Of a stretch of DNA of 18,383 nucleotides, positions 6,654-14,020 are shown piece after piece. How positions within the stretch are numbered: the stretch's first letter is position 1; every line of letters begins with the position of its first letter. The position numbers were made by a program, and so were the translations under genes. The notes under the pieces were generated by a model, which had not been told where the DNA came from, searched no databases, and saw nothing but the letters and a program-made list of their open reading frames with translations. The stretch comes from Bacteriovoracaceae bacterium (GTDB lineage: Bacteria > Bdellovibrionota > Bacteriovoracia > Bacteriovoracales > Bacteriovoracaceae), in NCBI GenBank assembly GCA_023146355.1, contig JAGLCH010000155.1, forward strand, positions 1 to 18,383. The letters are read 5' to 3'.

Positions 6654-7392
6654 CTAGGACTCCCTCAAGCTTTATCAGATCTTCTGGAGTATCAACTCCA
6701 ATTAATGTTCTATTTGATGTAACGGCACCAATGGTCATTCCCAATTCAAGTGCACGGAGTTGTTCAAGTTTTTCCAGAGATTCATAGTAGGAGCAAGGAG
6801 ATGCACCAAACTTTACTAAAGCGTCTGGTCGATAGGAGTAAACTCCAATATGCTGATACCATTGCTCGTACTCAGGATCTCCATCGCGAACGAATGGGAT
6901 CGAGGCACGACTGAAGTAGTGGCAAATCCCCTTCACTTCAGAAAAAATCACCTTCACTTTATTCGGATCTCTGAAGTCTTCATCAAAACCAGTCATCGGT
7001 CTCACGAGAGTAGCAATATCAAAGTCTGAATGTGTATGAAAGTTAGCTAGGCGATTAAGCTCGTCTGCCTTAAGTAGAGGCTCATCGCCTTGAACATTAA
7101 TCAGAAGCTCAAAGCCCTCATTTTTAAAAAATCGCTGGTACGCCAGTAGAATACGCTCAGAGCCAGAGCTTACGTCGTCATCGACTCTTTCAACTTGTCC
7201 GCCAAACCCTTGAACATGTTTTTCAATTGACTCATCGTCTGTAACTACGCAAGTCGTAAATCCAGTCTTGATACAGTTCTCGTAGACTGTTTGAATCATT
7301 GACCTATCTTTTACTTTTGCCAGTGGTTTACCGGGGAAGCGAGTAGAAGCAAAACGAGCGGGGATTAAGATTAAAACCTTTTCCTTATTCAC
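6637..7392 (-). CDS. kdsB: CMP-Kdo synthetase KdsB
   Basis: KdsB (3-deoxy-manno-octulosonate cytidylyltransferase) activates Kdo with CTP to CMP-Kdo, the donor for lipid A glycosylation. The 251-residue protein shows the nucleotide-binding start ILIPARFASTRFPGKPL (8-24), VSSGSER in the place of the more usual HxSGTDR, and NVQGDEPLL for metal and nucleotide contact. The start codon is GTG, not ATG, supported by AAGGAA 9 bases upstream. It is the first gene of the operon, and its end overlaps pyrG by 17 bases. An arabinose-5-phosphate isomerase (kdsD) gene is not in this operon as far as visible. Confidence 0.94.
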   Translation of the reverse strand: MNKEKVLILIPARFASTRFPGKPLAKVKDRSMIQTVYENCIKTGFTTCVVTDDESIEKHVQGFGGQVERVDDDVSSGSERILLAYQRFFKNEGFELLINVQGDEPLLKADELNRLANFHTHSDFDIATLVRPMTGFDEDFRDPNKVKVIFSEVKGICHYFSRASIPFVRDGDPEYEQWYQHIGVYSYRPDALVKFGASPCSYYESLEKLEQLRALELGMTIGAVTSNRTLIGVDTPEDLIKLEGVLDGQDE

Positions 7393-7431
7393 TATTCAAA
7401 TTTCCTTGTTAGCTAAAAGTTCCAAAGGAAT

Positions 7432-7460
7432 AATTTATCACTCTGAGTCGCAGTTGTTAA
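7432..7460 (-). promoter_or_regulatory. Candidate promoter of the kdsB-pyrG-kdsA-kdsC operon
   Basis: Minus strand: TTAACA (7460-7455), a 17-base spacer, TAAATT (7437-7432), with TG one base before the -10 box. Transcription would start near 7425 and give a leader of about 30 bases. An inverted repeat TTATCAC (7435-7441) / GTGATAA (7464-7470) straddles it. Confidence 0.5.
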
Positions 7461-7506
7461 GCTGTGATAAGGTTAAGTAAGTTTTTTTTTCAAGGTTAAC
7501 AAAATA

Positions 7507-7848
7507 ATGCGAAGCGCAACTCTATTGATATTATTTATCACACTTCAATCCTATGGGATGAATACATTAGATGAGTCAAAATCTGTGATAACGGCCCCAA
7601 GCATCGGCTCGAAATGCCTCGTTCTACTCAACAACCGTTCTCACAAAGTTAAATATAAGCAAAAGCTAGCATCTCTTATCGAGCGCAATATTAAGCTGCA
7701 ACATCATAAAATTGACGACATTAAAGTTCGTCAAACTCTCATTTCAAACCTTCGCAAGCTTAGAAATGAGTACATCCTAGTAAAAGGAAGAGTTCGCTTT
7801 CTCAGCAATGAAATAGTTAAAACAGGCTGCCCTGCCATTCGGATCTAA
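7507..7848 (+). CDS. Small secreted protein of unknown function
   Basis: This 113-residue protein matches no family I know. A short signal peptide is likely (hydrophobic core LLILFITLQSYG, residues 6-17). The mature part is basic and predicted mostly helical from about 43 to 100, with many Lys, Arg and Leu, and has two cysteines (C37 and C108 by my count) near its two ends that could form a disulphide in the periplasm. AAGG is about 11 bases before the ATG, a loose ribosome site. It stands between the divergent kds operon and the TolC-like gene, 91 bases before the latter, and may share its transcript. Confidence 0.6.
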   Translation: MRSATLLILFITLQSYGMNTLDESKSVITAPSIGSKCLVLLNNRSHKVKYKQKLASLIERNIKLQHHKIDDIKVRQTLISNLRKLRNEYILVKGRVRFLSNEIVKTGCPAIRI

Positions 7849-7939
7849 TCCCCAATAATTAATAGTTTTCCTTCACAAGCCGTGTCAAATTTCTTACAAT
7901 TTTTTAGTAATGTATTAATTCACGGAAGATGATAACAAT

Positions 7940-9343
7940 ATGAAGAGAAGAATTCACACACTCCTTCTCGTTATGCTGGTAAGTACAGGGGCAAGTGCAC
8001 AGACCTCACCTGTTAAGATTACCTATGACGAGAATATTACACCGATCAATTTAAAAAGCGCTGTCGAGCAAGGACTGCGTAAAAATCATGATGAAGAAAT
8101 TCGCCGCTTTGATCGCCAACTTTTAGACTTAGACTATAAAGATGACCGCGATGAATTTTGGCTCCCCAACATTAAGATGGAGCTAACAACCACTGATGAT
8201 CGTTTGGGCCACCTACTAAGTCAGAACCGTGATGCAAGTTACAATACACCTGCTGGCGTAATGGCACTCAATCTCGGGGAGTACACTCTCTTTAACTGGG
8301 GAAAGGATTATCTTAAATTCCTCAACCAAAAGAGTGACTATAAAAGAAGTAGTTCTAAACTTTCAGAAGATCGCAGAGACCTAAAGCACAATGTGATGCT
8401 TAAGTACCTAGAGCTGGTTACCGCCAATGAGATCCTAAGATTTAAGAAAACTCAACTGCGCCACGCCTCTTTTATTTTCCGCTTTAATTATGACAAAGCA
8501 AAGCAGCGCAAGGTCAGTCGTCAGCAGTTTTATCAATCCAAGTCTGTATACCTGCACTCCCAAGAGGAATATCACCTGGCAAAGAGTAATGTAGAGCAAC
8601 TTGACCGCGAACTAAGCTACCTGATTAATGATACTGTTCAGACGCGTTACAGGTTAACAGAGCAAATTAAATTTCAAAGAATTAAGGGGTCACTCAACGA
8701 TCTTCTTGAGAAGGGAATTAAGCGCAGTACTAATATCTTAGATGCAAAAAACAATGTTGTGACATCTGACCGCGAGTATCAGATTGCAAAAAAAGAGAAC
8801 CTTCCTCTTCCAAAGGTATCCCTAAAGCTAGGTGCCTATAAGTACCAATTTGATGACAATAACTCGGATACAAAATATCAAAACTCTCTTGGTAGCGATG
8901 GAGTTGACCTTGTTGCTTCGATTAATGCCAGCTGGACGCTAACGGGTCGAAGTGGATTACTAAATGGGCGAAGAACAAAACGCGCTGTCTTAAACCGCAA
9001 TAGAGCGATGAGACAACTGAGTCAATACCGTCACAATACCCAAAATACTATTAAGTCGCTCTACAAACTCGCCATCTTCTACGAAAGAAAACACAACATT
9101 TTACAAACAGATGTTCAAACTCTTAGAAGCTCTTTTGATGTGATCCTAGACAACTACACCACTAAGAAAACCCCATTTCTGAACTTTAAGGATATCCTTG
9201 AGGACAGTACTCAAAGAGAGATCGATTTGGTGATGAATAAATACGAGCATGCGCGAACAAAAATTCTACTGGCCAGAAACTGTGGGCTTGAAGACCTCCC
9301 TGGAGAAAATCTTGAACAATTAACTGAATTTCGCCAGGAGTAA
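7940..9343 (+). CDS. TolC-family outer-membrane factor
   Basis: TolC-type proteins form trimeric channels across the outer membrane and periplasm for efflux pumps or type I secretion. This 467-residue protein has a signal peptide (cleavage likely after ASA, residue 20) and the duplicated helix-strand layout of the family: an early NLKSAVEQGLRKN helix, a first strand region near 80-115 (including LNLGEYTLFNWG), long coiled-coil helices around 120-250, a second strand region near 285-330 (KVSLKLGAYKY ... SINASWTLTGRSG) and again long helices to about 450. No periplasmic adaptor or inner-membrane pump gene is beside it, so the partner is elsewhere. GGAAG lies 12 bases before the ATG. The next gene starts 3 bases after its stop. 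Confidence 0.85.
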   Translation: MKRRIHTLLLVMLVSTGASAQTSPVKITYDENITPINLKSAVEQGLRKNHDEEIRRFDRQLLDLDYKDDRDEFWLPNIKMELTTTDDRLGHLLSQNRDASYNTPAGVMALNLGEYTLFNWGKDYLKFLNQKSDYKRSSSKLSEDRRDLKHNVMLKYLELVTANEILRFKKTQLRHASFIFRFNYDKAKQRKVSRQQFYQSKSVYLHSQEEYHLAKSNVEQLDRELSYLINDTVQTRYRLTEQIKFQRIKGSLNDLLEKGIKRSTNILDAKNNVVTSDREYQIAKKENLPLPKVSLKLGAYKYQFDDNNSDTKYQNSLGSDGVDLVASINASWTLTGRSGLLNGRRTKRAVLNRNRAMRQLSQYRHNTQNTIKSLYKLAIFYERKHNILQTDVQTLRSSFDVILDNYTTKKTPFLNFKDILEDSTQREIDLVMNKYEHARTKILLARNCGLEDLPGENLEQLTEFRQE

Positions 9344-9346
9344 GAG

Positions 9347-10012
9347 ATGAAAAAGATACTGATAACACTACTTACAATAATATCCCTTCCTCTGATTGCT
9401 GGGGAAGATATCACCTTTAAAATGATTGATAATGAACTAGGCGTCACCTTTGATGATTATCCTATTACAAGTGATCGTCAAAGGGTTTCCCTCGTGGCCT
9501 CCCACGGAACTAATCTTAAATCTCCGGGGAACATGTACTCCATTGAGTTAAACTACGCTCTGAGATTAGACAGTATTTGGGTAGAAACTTTTATCAGTCA
9601 AACCACAGCAAACTTCAACTCTCTCTTTGGAAGTCAAGACAACACTGTAGACGATGCAGGAATTGGAGATACCACAGAAAAAATGATTTCTGGCGGTATA
9701 GGCCTTGGCCACCGGTTCAACTATATTCAAGAGCTACTTGGAAGCAGCAAGTGGTATGAGTCAACAACTGCATTTGCCACCTATAACCTTATGGAAGAGA
9801 CATACACAGCAAAGCCTTTTCAGGGATTTGGGCTGCGCACAGATTTTGGAATTCACTACCGCATGAATCCCAGCTCTCAGGTGGGACTAAAGGGAATTTA
9901 CCATGTGGCATCTCTTGTTCGCGGCCCTCAAAATGATACAGAAAAGCGAACTGATCGGAGCCTAACGACTGCATCTCTCAGCTTCGCATTTGAATATGGG
10001 ATGTATTTTTAA
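9347..10012 (+). CDS. Putative outer-membrane beta-barrel protein
   Basis: This 221-residue protein has a clear signal peptide (MKKILITLLTIISLPLIAG, cleavage near residue 19) followed by alternating polar/hydrophobic stretches typical of amphipathic strands: VSLVASH, YSIELNYALRL, ISGGIGLGHRF, TAFATYNL, TDFGIHYRM, GLKGIYHVA and ASLSFAFEYGMYF. The last residue is Phe with Tyr near it, the usual signal for BAM-dependent insertion. I do not recognise the family. It starts 3 bases after the TolC-like gene with AGGAG 6 bases before the ATG, so the two are co-transcribed and may work together, for example in the same export path; the link is inferred from position only. Confidence 0.65.
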   Translation: MKKILITLLTIISLPLIAGEDITFKMIDNELGVTFDDYPITSDRQRVSLVASHGTNLKSPGNMYSIELNYALRLDSIWVETFISQTTANFNSLFGSQDNTVDDAGIGDTTEKMISGGIGLGHRFNYIQELLGSSKWYESTTAFATYNLMEETYTAKPFQGFGLRTDFGIHYRMNPSSQVGLKGIYHVASLVRGPQNDTEKRTDRSLTTASLSFAFEYGMYF

Positions 10013-10016
10013 CCTT

Positions 10017-10034
10017 TTCGATTTATGAATCGAA
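10017..10034 (+). terminator. Small hairpin after the barrel gene
   Basis: TTCGATT (10017-10023) and AATCGAA (10028-10034) form a 7-bp stem with a 4-base loop just after the stop codon. No T run follows, so it may be an attenuator or RNA-stability element and not a true terminator. Confidence 0.3.
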
Positions 10035-10057
10035 GTAAAATAGATAATAAGTATTTT

Positions 10058-10062
10058 GAGGA
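10058..10062 (+). promoter_or_regulatory. Ribosome binding site fixing the MarC-family start
   Basis: GAGGA lies 5 bases before the ATG at 10068. The longer frame would need a TTG at 10056 or an ATG at 10062, both of which overlap this site. Confidence 0.7.
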
Positions 10063-10067
10063 TGACA

Positions 10068-10715
10068 ATGGAAACAGCAATTGACCACATATTAAAATAT
10101 GGCATTACTCTTTTTACAATTATCAACCCCCTTGGAATCATCCCTATATTTTTGGGGATGACTAAAGATCACGGCCTCCTAGAGCTTAAAAAGATATCAA
10201 AATCCTGTTCTATTGCTGTGATCATCACTCTTATTGTCAGCCTTGTTATTGGTCAAAAAATCATAAACTTTTTTGGAATTAGTATTGCATCATTTAGAAT
10301 TGGTGGAGGTCTCCTGATTTTCACAATGGCCTTTAGTATGATTTCGGCCAAGGCCTCTGCGGCAAAAATCAACCGCTCAGAGATAAGAGAACAAGAGGCG
10401 AGTGACACAGAATTAGGAATTGTTCCTCTAGCAATCCCTCTTCTGGCCGGGCCTGGCGCCATCTCAACTTCGATTATCCACGCTCAACGCTTTAATACAG
10501 TCACTCACTGGCTTGGAGCTATTGGAGTTATTGTTACTATAGGTCTCTTCATTCTCCTTTCGTTTCGCTACAGCCGAAAAATTGGAGAAAGGATTGGGGT
10601 TATAGGGCTTAACGTACTTACTCGAATCATGGGTATAATTCTACTAGCACTATCAATTGAGATGATTGCTGGTGGAATTAAAGAAATTCTTCCAGTCCTT
10701 AAAGGTATTGCTTAA
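10068..10715 (+). CDS. MarC-family (UPF0056) inner-membrane protein
   Basis: A 215-residue polytopic protein of the MarC/UPF0056 family, usual length for the family. Six hydrophobic segments are visible (about 8-30, 43-63, 70-90, 118-138, 143-165, 185-205 with this start). The family signatures INPLGIIPIFL in the first helix and VPLAIPLLAGPGAIST in the fourth are both present. The founding E. coli protein was named for multiple antibiotic resistance, but that role was later not confirmed, so transport function is open. The gene ends only 11 bases from the stop of the convergent MATE gene, with no terminator seen between them. Confidence 0.9.
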   Translation: METAIDHILKYGITLFTIINPLGIIPIFLGMTKDHGLLELKKISKSCSIAVIITLIVSLVIGQKIINFFGISIASFRIGGGLLIFTMAFSMISAKASAAKINRSEIREQEASDTELGIVPLAIPLLAGPGAISTSIIHAQRFNTVTHWLGAIGVIVTIGLFILLSFRYSRKIGERIGVIGLNVLTRIMGIILLALSIEMIAGGIKEILPVLKGIA

Positions 10716-10726
10716 GTTCGAAATAT

Positions 10727-12079
10727 TTAGACAAGAGATTTATTACGCCATCCACCTTGAAGATAACGAGCAAGAGATATAACCCCGGTAAATAAGACGT
10801 AGAGGGTTGCGCAAAGCCAAAGGTAAGAGCCATCGGCGTGAAAAACAGTCGCAATAAGATAGCAGGGAATCACCATAAACACGATGGAACAAAAGAGTCC
10901 AGTGTACATGATAAAGCTAGTGTCACCAGCACCTTTTAGGACACCTTGAATTGTCATTCCTGTGGCATCAAAAAAGGCATAGAAAGCAACGAACCTAATA
11001 TACACTTTTGCAAGATCCATCACTCTAGTATAATCATCTCCACTGGCACCTGAAAGTAATGGGGCAAGACCAAACTCAGGAGCAAAGAGAAAAATCATAG
11101 ATGCGGGAAAGACATAAATCATAGAAACTAAAAATGCATTTCGGGTGAGCTGATTAAGAAGCTCCCATTTCTTAGCTCCAATTAATTGTCCCGCCAAAAC
11201 AGAGGTGGCAATATGACAACCAAAAATAGGCATAAAGATAAGATTATCCATAGACCAAGCAGCATTGCTTGCTGCAAGTACATCTTCTCCTAGCCTTCCG
11301 GCCATTAAAAGAAAAAAGGTAAAACCAAAATGAATAATAATGAGCTGAATTCCACTGGGAATACCAAACTTAAGTAGCTTTAAAAACTCTTGTGAATGAA
11401 AGGCCATTTTTCTTAGACCATAAATACTCACGACCTTAGGGCGAGTGAGTAAAATAAGATATAGAATTACCCCAAATGCTTGTGCAATAACTGTTGCAAT
11501 TGCAGCGCCTTTTATTCCCAATGCCGGAATTCCCAGACCTCCAAAGATAAGAAGATAGTCTAGTGGGATATTAAGGAAAGTCGCGCCTAGACCTACCCAC
11601 ATTACCACTTGAGTTCTCCCAATTCCGTTAAATAAAGAGGAGAGAACAGTGGTGAGGAGGAGAAAGATTGACCCTGCATGAATAATCGAAAAATAGATCG
11701 ACTCTTCGACTTGAACGCCGGGAGAATGGCCAACAAAAGAAAAGATTTCTGGAGCAAAAAACGCTGCGGGAAGAACAAGAAAATATGATGCGAGGGCGCA
11801 GTAGATCCCCTGCCAAAGTACACGCCCAACTTGGGTGGGCCTTCCTGCTCCAAAATATTGAGCAATTAGGCTATTGCTAAAAGTAACTGTTCCAAAAAAA
11901 AATGCTATAAATGAAAACGCCAACATTCCGGCAGGAGCAGAGGCGCTAAAGGAGTCAAAGGAATGCAAAAGAAGGAACTTTCGGTCAATAAATGCCATCA
12001 CTGTAAATGATGAAGAATTAATGACTACCGGTACGGCAACCTGCATAATTCGCTTAATTCCTGCTTCTCCACTCCACAT
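10727..12079 (-). CDS. MATE-family efflux transporter
   Basis: A 450-residue inner-membrane protein with about twelve hydrophobic helices and the two-fold layout of MATE (multidrug and toxic compound extrusion) transporters, which expel cationic compounds in exchange for Na+ or H+. Typical stretches are VPVVINSSSFTVMAFIDRKFL in the first helix, NSLIAQYFGAGR after the second, GIGRTQVVMWVGLGATFLN in the first half, and NAAWSMDNLIFMPIFG, SVLAGQLIGAKKW and FDATGMTIQGVLKGAGDT in the second half. The start has AGGAT about 8 bases upstream, in the 15-base gap after the aminopeptidase gene, so the two form an operon. Substrate cannot be told from sequence. Confidence 0.92.
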   Translation of the reverse strand: MWSGEAGIKRIMQVAVPVVINSSSFTVMAFIDRKFLLLHSFDSFSASAPAGMLAFSFIAFFFGTVTFSNSLIAQYFGAGRPTQVGRVLWQGIYCALASYFLVLPAAFFAPEIFSFVGHSPGVQVEESIYFSIIHAGSIFLLLTTVLSSLFNGIGRTQVVMWVGLGATFLNIPLDYLLIFGGLGIPALGIKGAAIATVIAQAFGVILYLILLTRPKVVSIYGLRKMAFHSQEFLKLLKFGIPSGIQLIIIHFGFTFFLLMAGRLGEDVLAASNAAWSMDNLIFMPIFGCHIATSVLAGQLIGAKKWELLNQLTRNAFLVSMIYVFPASMIFLFAPEFGLAPLLSGASGDDYTRVMDLAKVYIRFVAFYAFFDATGMTIQGVLKGAGDTSFIMYTGLFCSIVFMVIPCYLIATVFHADGSYLWLCATLYVLFTGVISLARYLQGGWRNKSLV

Positions 12080-12094
12080 ATCAAATATCCTGAC

Positions 12095-13783
12095 TTAGCA
12101 AATAGAGTGATATTCTTCGAGCCATTTAATCTCTTCAGAATCAAGTAGATCGCGATTAATTAGCGCTTCTTCATATGGTATTTTTACCATCGTTTCAAAA
12201 TAAAGGTAATCCTCAAACTTTGGATGCTTCTTTACAAGCGCTACATTCTCAAGGCGAACCCCGCCAAAACCGGGGAGGTAAATCCCAGGCTCGATTGACA
12301 CAACATTGCCTTCGAGAAGTGGCCTATTATAGTTACTAGATATCCCAGCTCCACCTTCATGAACATTGATCCCTACTCCGTGCCCTGTTCCATGCATATA
12401 GTTGTGGCCAAACTTAAACATCGACTGACGTGCAAGCATATCTATTGAGGCCCCTGTTGTTCCTGTGGGGAAAACCGAGTTTTCAACCTGAAGTAGCCCT
12501 TTTAAAACAAGAGTATAAATCTCTTTTTGCTTGGAAGATGGAGTCCCCCCACACACAAATGTTCTAGTGGTATCTGTGGAGAAACCTGATTCGTAAAGAG
12601 CGCCGGAGTCAAAAAGAACGAATTCTCCAGGCGTCACTTCTACGTCAGCACTTGAATCAGCATAATGCATAATTGACGCATTGGCGCCAACAGCAGCAAT
12701 TGTATTGAAGCTATTATCTATCGCTCCCTCTTTCTTATATGAGATGTTAGCAAGATTATAAAAATCAAGCTCACTCATCTTCTTGCCATCTTTAATATTC
12801 TTTTTAGTCTCACAAATTGCATTCCAAATTGCTTTATTAGAACGAACAAATGCTTTTTTCATCACATCAATTTCACTAGCTGTTTTAACGGCCTGGACCG
12901 GAATAGTTCCCCCCGCCCTCTCTTTCAGCTTTTCACCAAAGATGTCTCTTAGCATACGAAAGTCAAAAGCATTAACTGATTTTGGATCATAAAAGACCTC
13001 TTCCATTTTGTTGTTCTTTTTAATCTCCTGAAGCTTTATGACCATATCAACAGCTGATATTTTTATAAACTCAACACCTTCAATTTTTGAAGTAGATTCA
13101 GCAAGTGGACAGTTTTGATCGACGAATATGTAGAATTTATTTTCAGTGGAAAATCCACGACTCAAAAATGTACTTTGAAATGGCAGATGAAAACCACGAC
13201 AATTTGAAAGCCATGCGATTGAATCAAGAGCAGAAATGAAGATCCCCTGCCCCTCCTTAAGAATACGAGGTAGTTTCTCTAATGTATCCTCTCCGCGCTC
13301 ACTACGAGGAAGATGCTTTACTTCTTTGAGAGGCCCGGTAGGAAGAAATTCAATGATGTCTGAGAGATCGTAAGAAACTGTTTTTATTTCCGTTTCAAAA
13401 CTCTCTTCAATTTTACGTGAAACCCTCTCAGGCTCTAATGCAATAGACTTTATTCCCTCGGCACGAATCATTTCTAACATCAGCCCATCATTTGATTTTC
13501 CCATTGGAGTCTTCACAGGAGTAACAAAACTCAGGTCAACTTCTTTATCAACTTGCTCGTGATAGCGCCCATCAACATAAAGGTAAATATTTGTAGGTGT
13601 TATCATTACTGATGCTGTAGAGCCGGTGAATCCTGTCACATAGTAACGATGACAGTTTTCAAGAGGTACATATTCATTTAGATAAGGGTCAAAACTTGAA
13701 ACATAAAAAGAGTCTATCTTCTCTTCATTCATCCAACTTCTTATTGCTGCAACATTCTTCTTAACCATATCATTCGATATCAT
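12095..13783 (-). CDS. Xaa-Pro aminopeptidase, large three-domain type (M24)
   Basis: This 562-residue metallopeptidase removes N-terminal residues preceding proline. It has the three-domain layout of the large AMPP/XPNPEP1 type: two creatinase-like N-terminal domains (about 5-150 and 165-300) and a C-terminal pita-bread domain (305-540). The five metal ligands are visible: D392 in FDSGALY, D404 in TDTTRT, H468 in HGTGHGVG, E498 in SIEPG and E512 in RLENV. No signal peptide, so cytoplasmic. I place the start at 13783 and not at the in-frame ATG at 13795: GAGG at 13790-13793 is 6 bases before the former and overlaps the latter. The MATE gene follows after 15 bases. Confidence 0.93.
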   Translation of the reverse strand: MISNDMVKKNVAAIRSWMNEEKIDSFYVSSFDPYLNEYVPLENCHRYYVTGFTGSTASVMITPTNIYLYVDGRYHEQVDKEVDLSFVTPVKTPMGKSNDGLMLEMIRAEGIKSIALEPERVSRKIEESFETEIKTVSYDLSDIIEFLPTGPLKEVKHLPRSERGEDTLEKLPRILKEGQGIFISALDSIAWLSNCRGFHLPFQSTFLSRGFSTENKFYIFVDQNCPLAESTSKIEGVEFIKISAVDMVIKLQEIKKNNKMEEVFYDPKSVNAFDFRMLRDIFGEKLKERAGGTIPVQAVKTASEIDVMKKAFVRSNKAIWNAICETKKNIKDGKKMSELDFYNLANISYKKEGAIDNSFNTIAAVGANASIMHYADSSADVEVTPGEFVLFDSGALYESGFSTDTTRTFVCGGTPSSKQKEIYTLVLKGLLQVENSVFPTGTTGASIDMLARQSMFKFGHNYMHGTGHGVGINVHEGGAGISSNYNRPLLEGNVVSIEPGIYLPGFGGVRLENVALVKKHPKFEDYLYFETMVKIPYEEALINRDLLDSEEIKWLEEYHSIC

Positions 13784-13789
13784 TTCAAA

Positions 13790-13793
13790 CCTC
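13790..13793 (-). promoter_or_regulatory. Ribosome binding site fixing the aminopeptidase start
   Basis: GAGG on minus, 6 bases before the ATG at 13783-13781. It overlaps the alternative ATG at 13795, which has no ribosome site of its own. Confidence 0.65.
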
Positions 13794-13879
13794 ATATTCT
13801 ATATATTAGACATTTTTACTAAAGTTTTATCTCTAACTCACCGAAAACAGTTTATAGAGGAAATTTCCAAGGAGATAAT

Positions 13880-14020
13880 ATGAAATTCCCTTTCAAAAAA
13901 CTCTTTTTGGGAGTGTTGGCGTTGTTTTTATTGAAAATCACCGTTGCCCACACTGCCAACGCGCCAGGTGTGAAAGAAGAGACTTCGAAGGATGCTACTT
14001 CTTACCGACAAGTTCGGTGA
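13880..14020 (+). CDS. Short secreted peptide (46 residues), unknown
   Basis: A short frame with an excellent ribosome site (AAGGAGA, about 6 bases before the ATG). It begins MKFPFKKLFLGVLALFLLKI, a textbook signal peptide: Lys-rich start, Leu/Phe core, then a likely cleavage site after TANA at residue 28. The mature peptide would be only 18 residues, polar and charged (PGVKEETSKDATSYRQVR), with no Cys, so it is not a lipoprotein. The last 26 bases overlap the 3' end of the convergent murD gene. No family recognised. Function is unknown; a leftover signal peptide of a decayed gene is possible, but the intact ribosome site argues for expression. Confidence 0.6.
   Translation: MKFPFKKLFLGVLALFLLKITVAHTANAPGVKEETSKDATSYRQVR

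Noticed and set aside
9789..9974. Minus-strand open frame of 61 codons
   Set aside because: Shadow of the outer-membrane barrel candidate gene, no ribosome site or protein-like features.
13626..13650. Another TGTCACA word on plus inside the aminopeptidase gene
   Set aside because: It lacks the CGT box at 16 bases and lies within a conserved coding region of the opposite strand.
13784..13795. Longer start of the Xaa-Pro aminopeptidase at 13795
   Set aside because: The only ribosome site overlaps this codon and is spaced correctly for the ATG at 13783.
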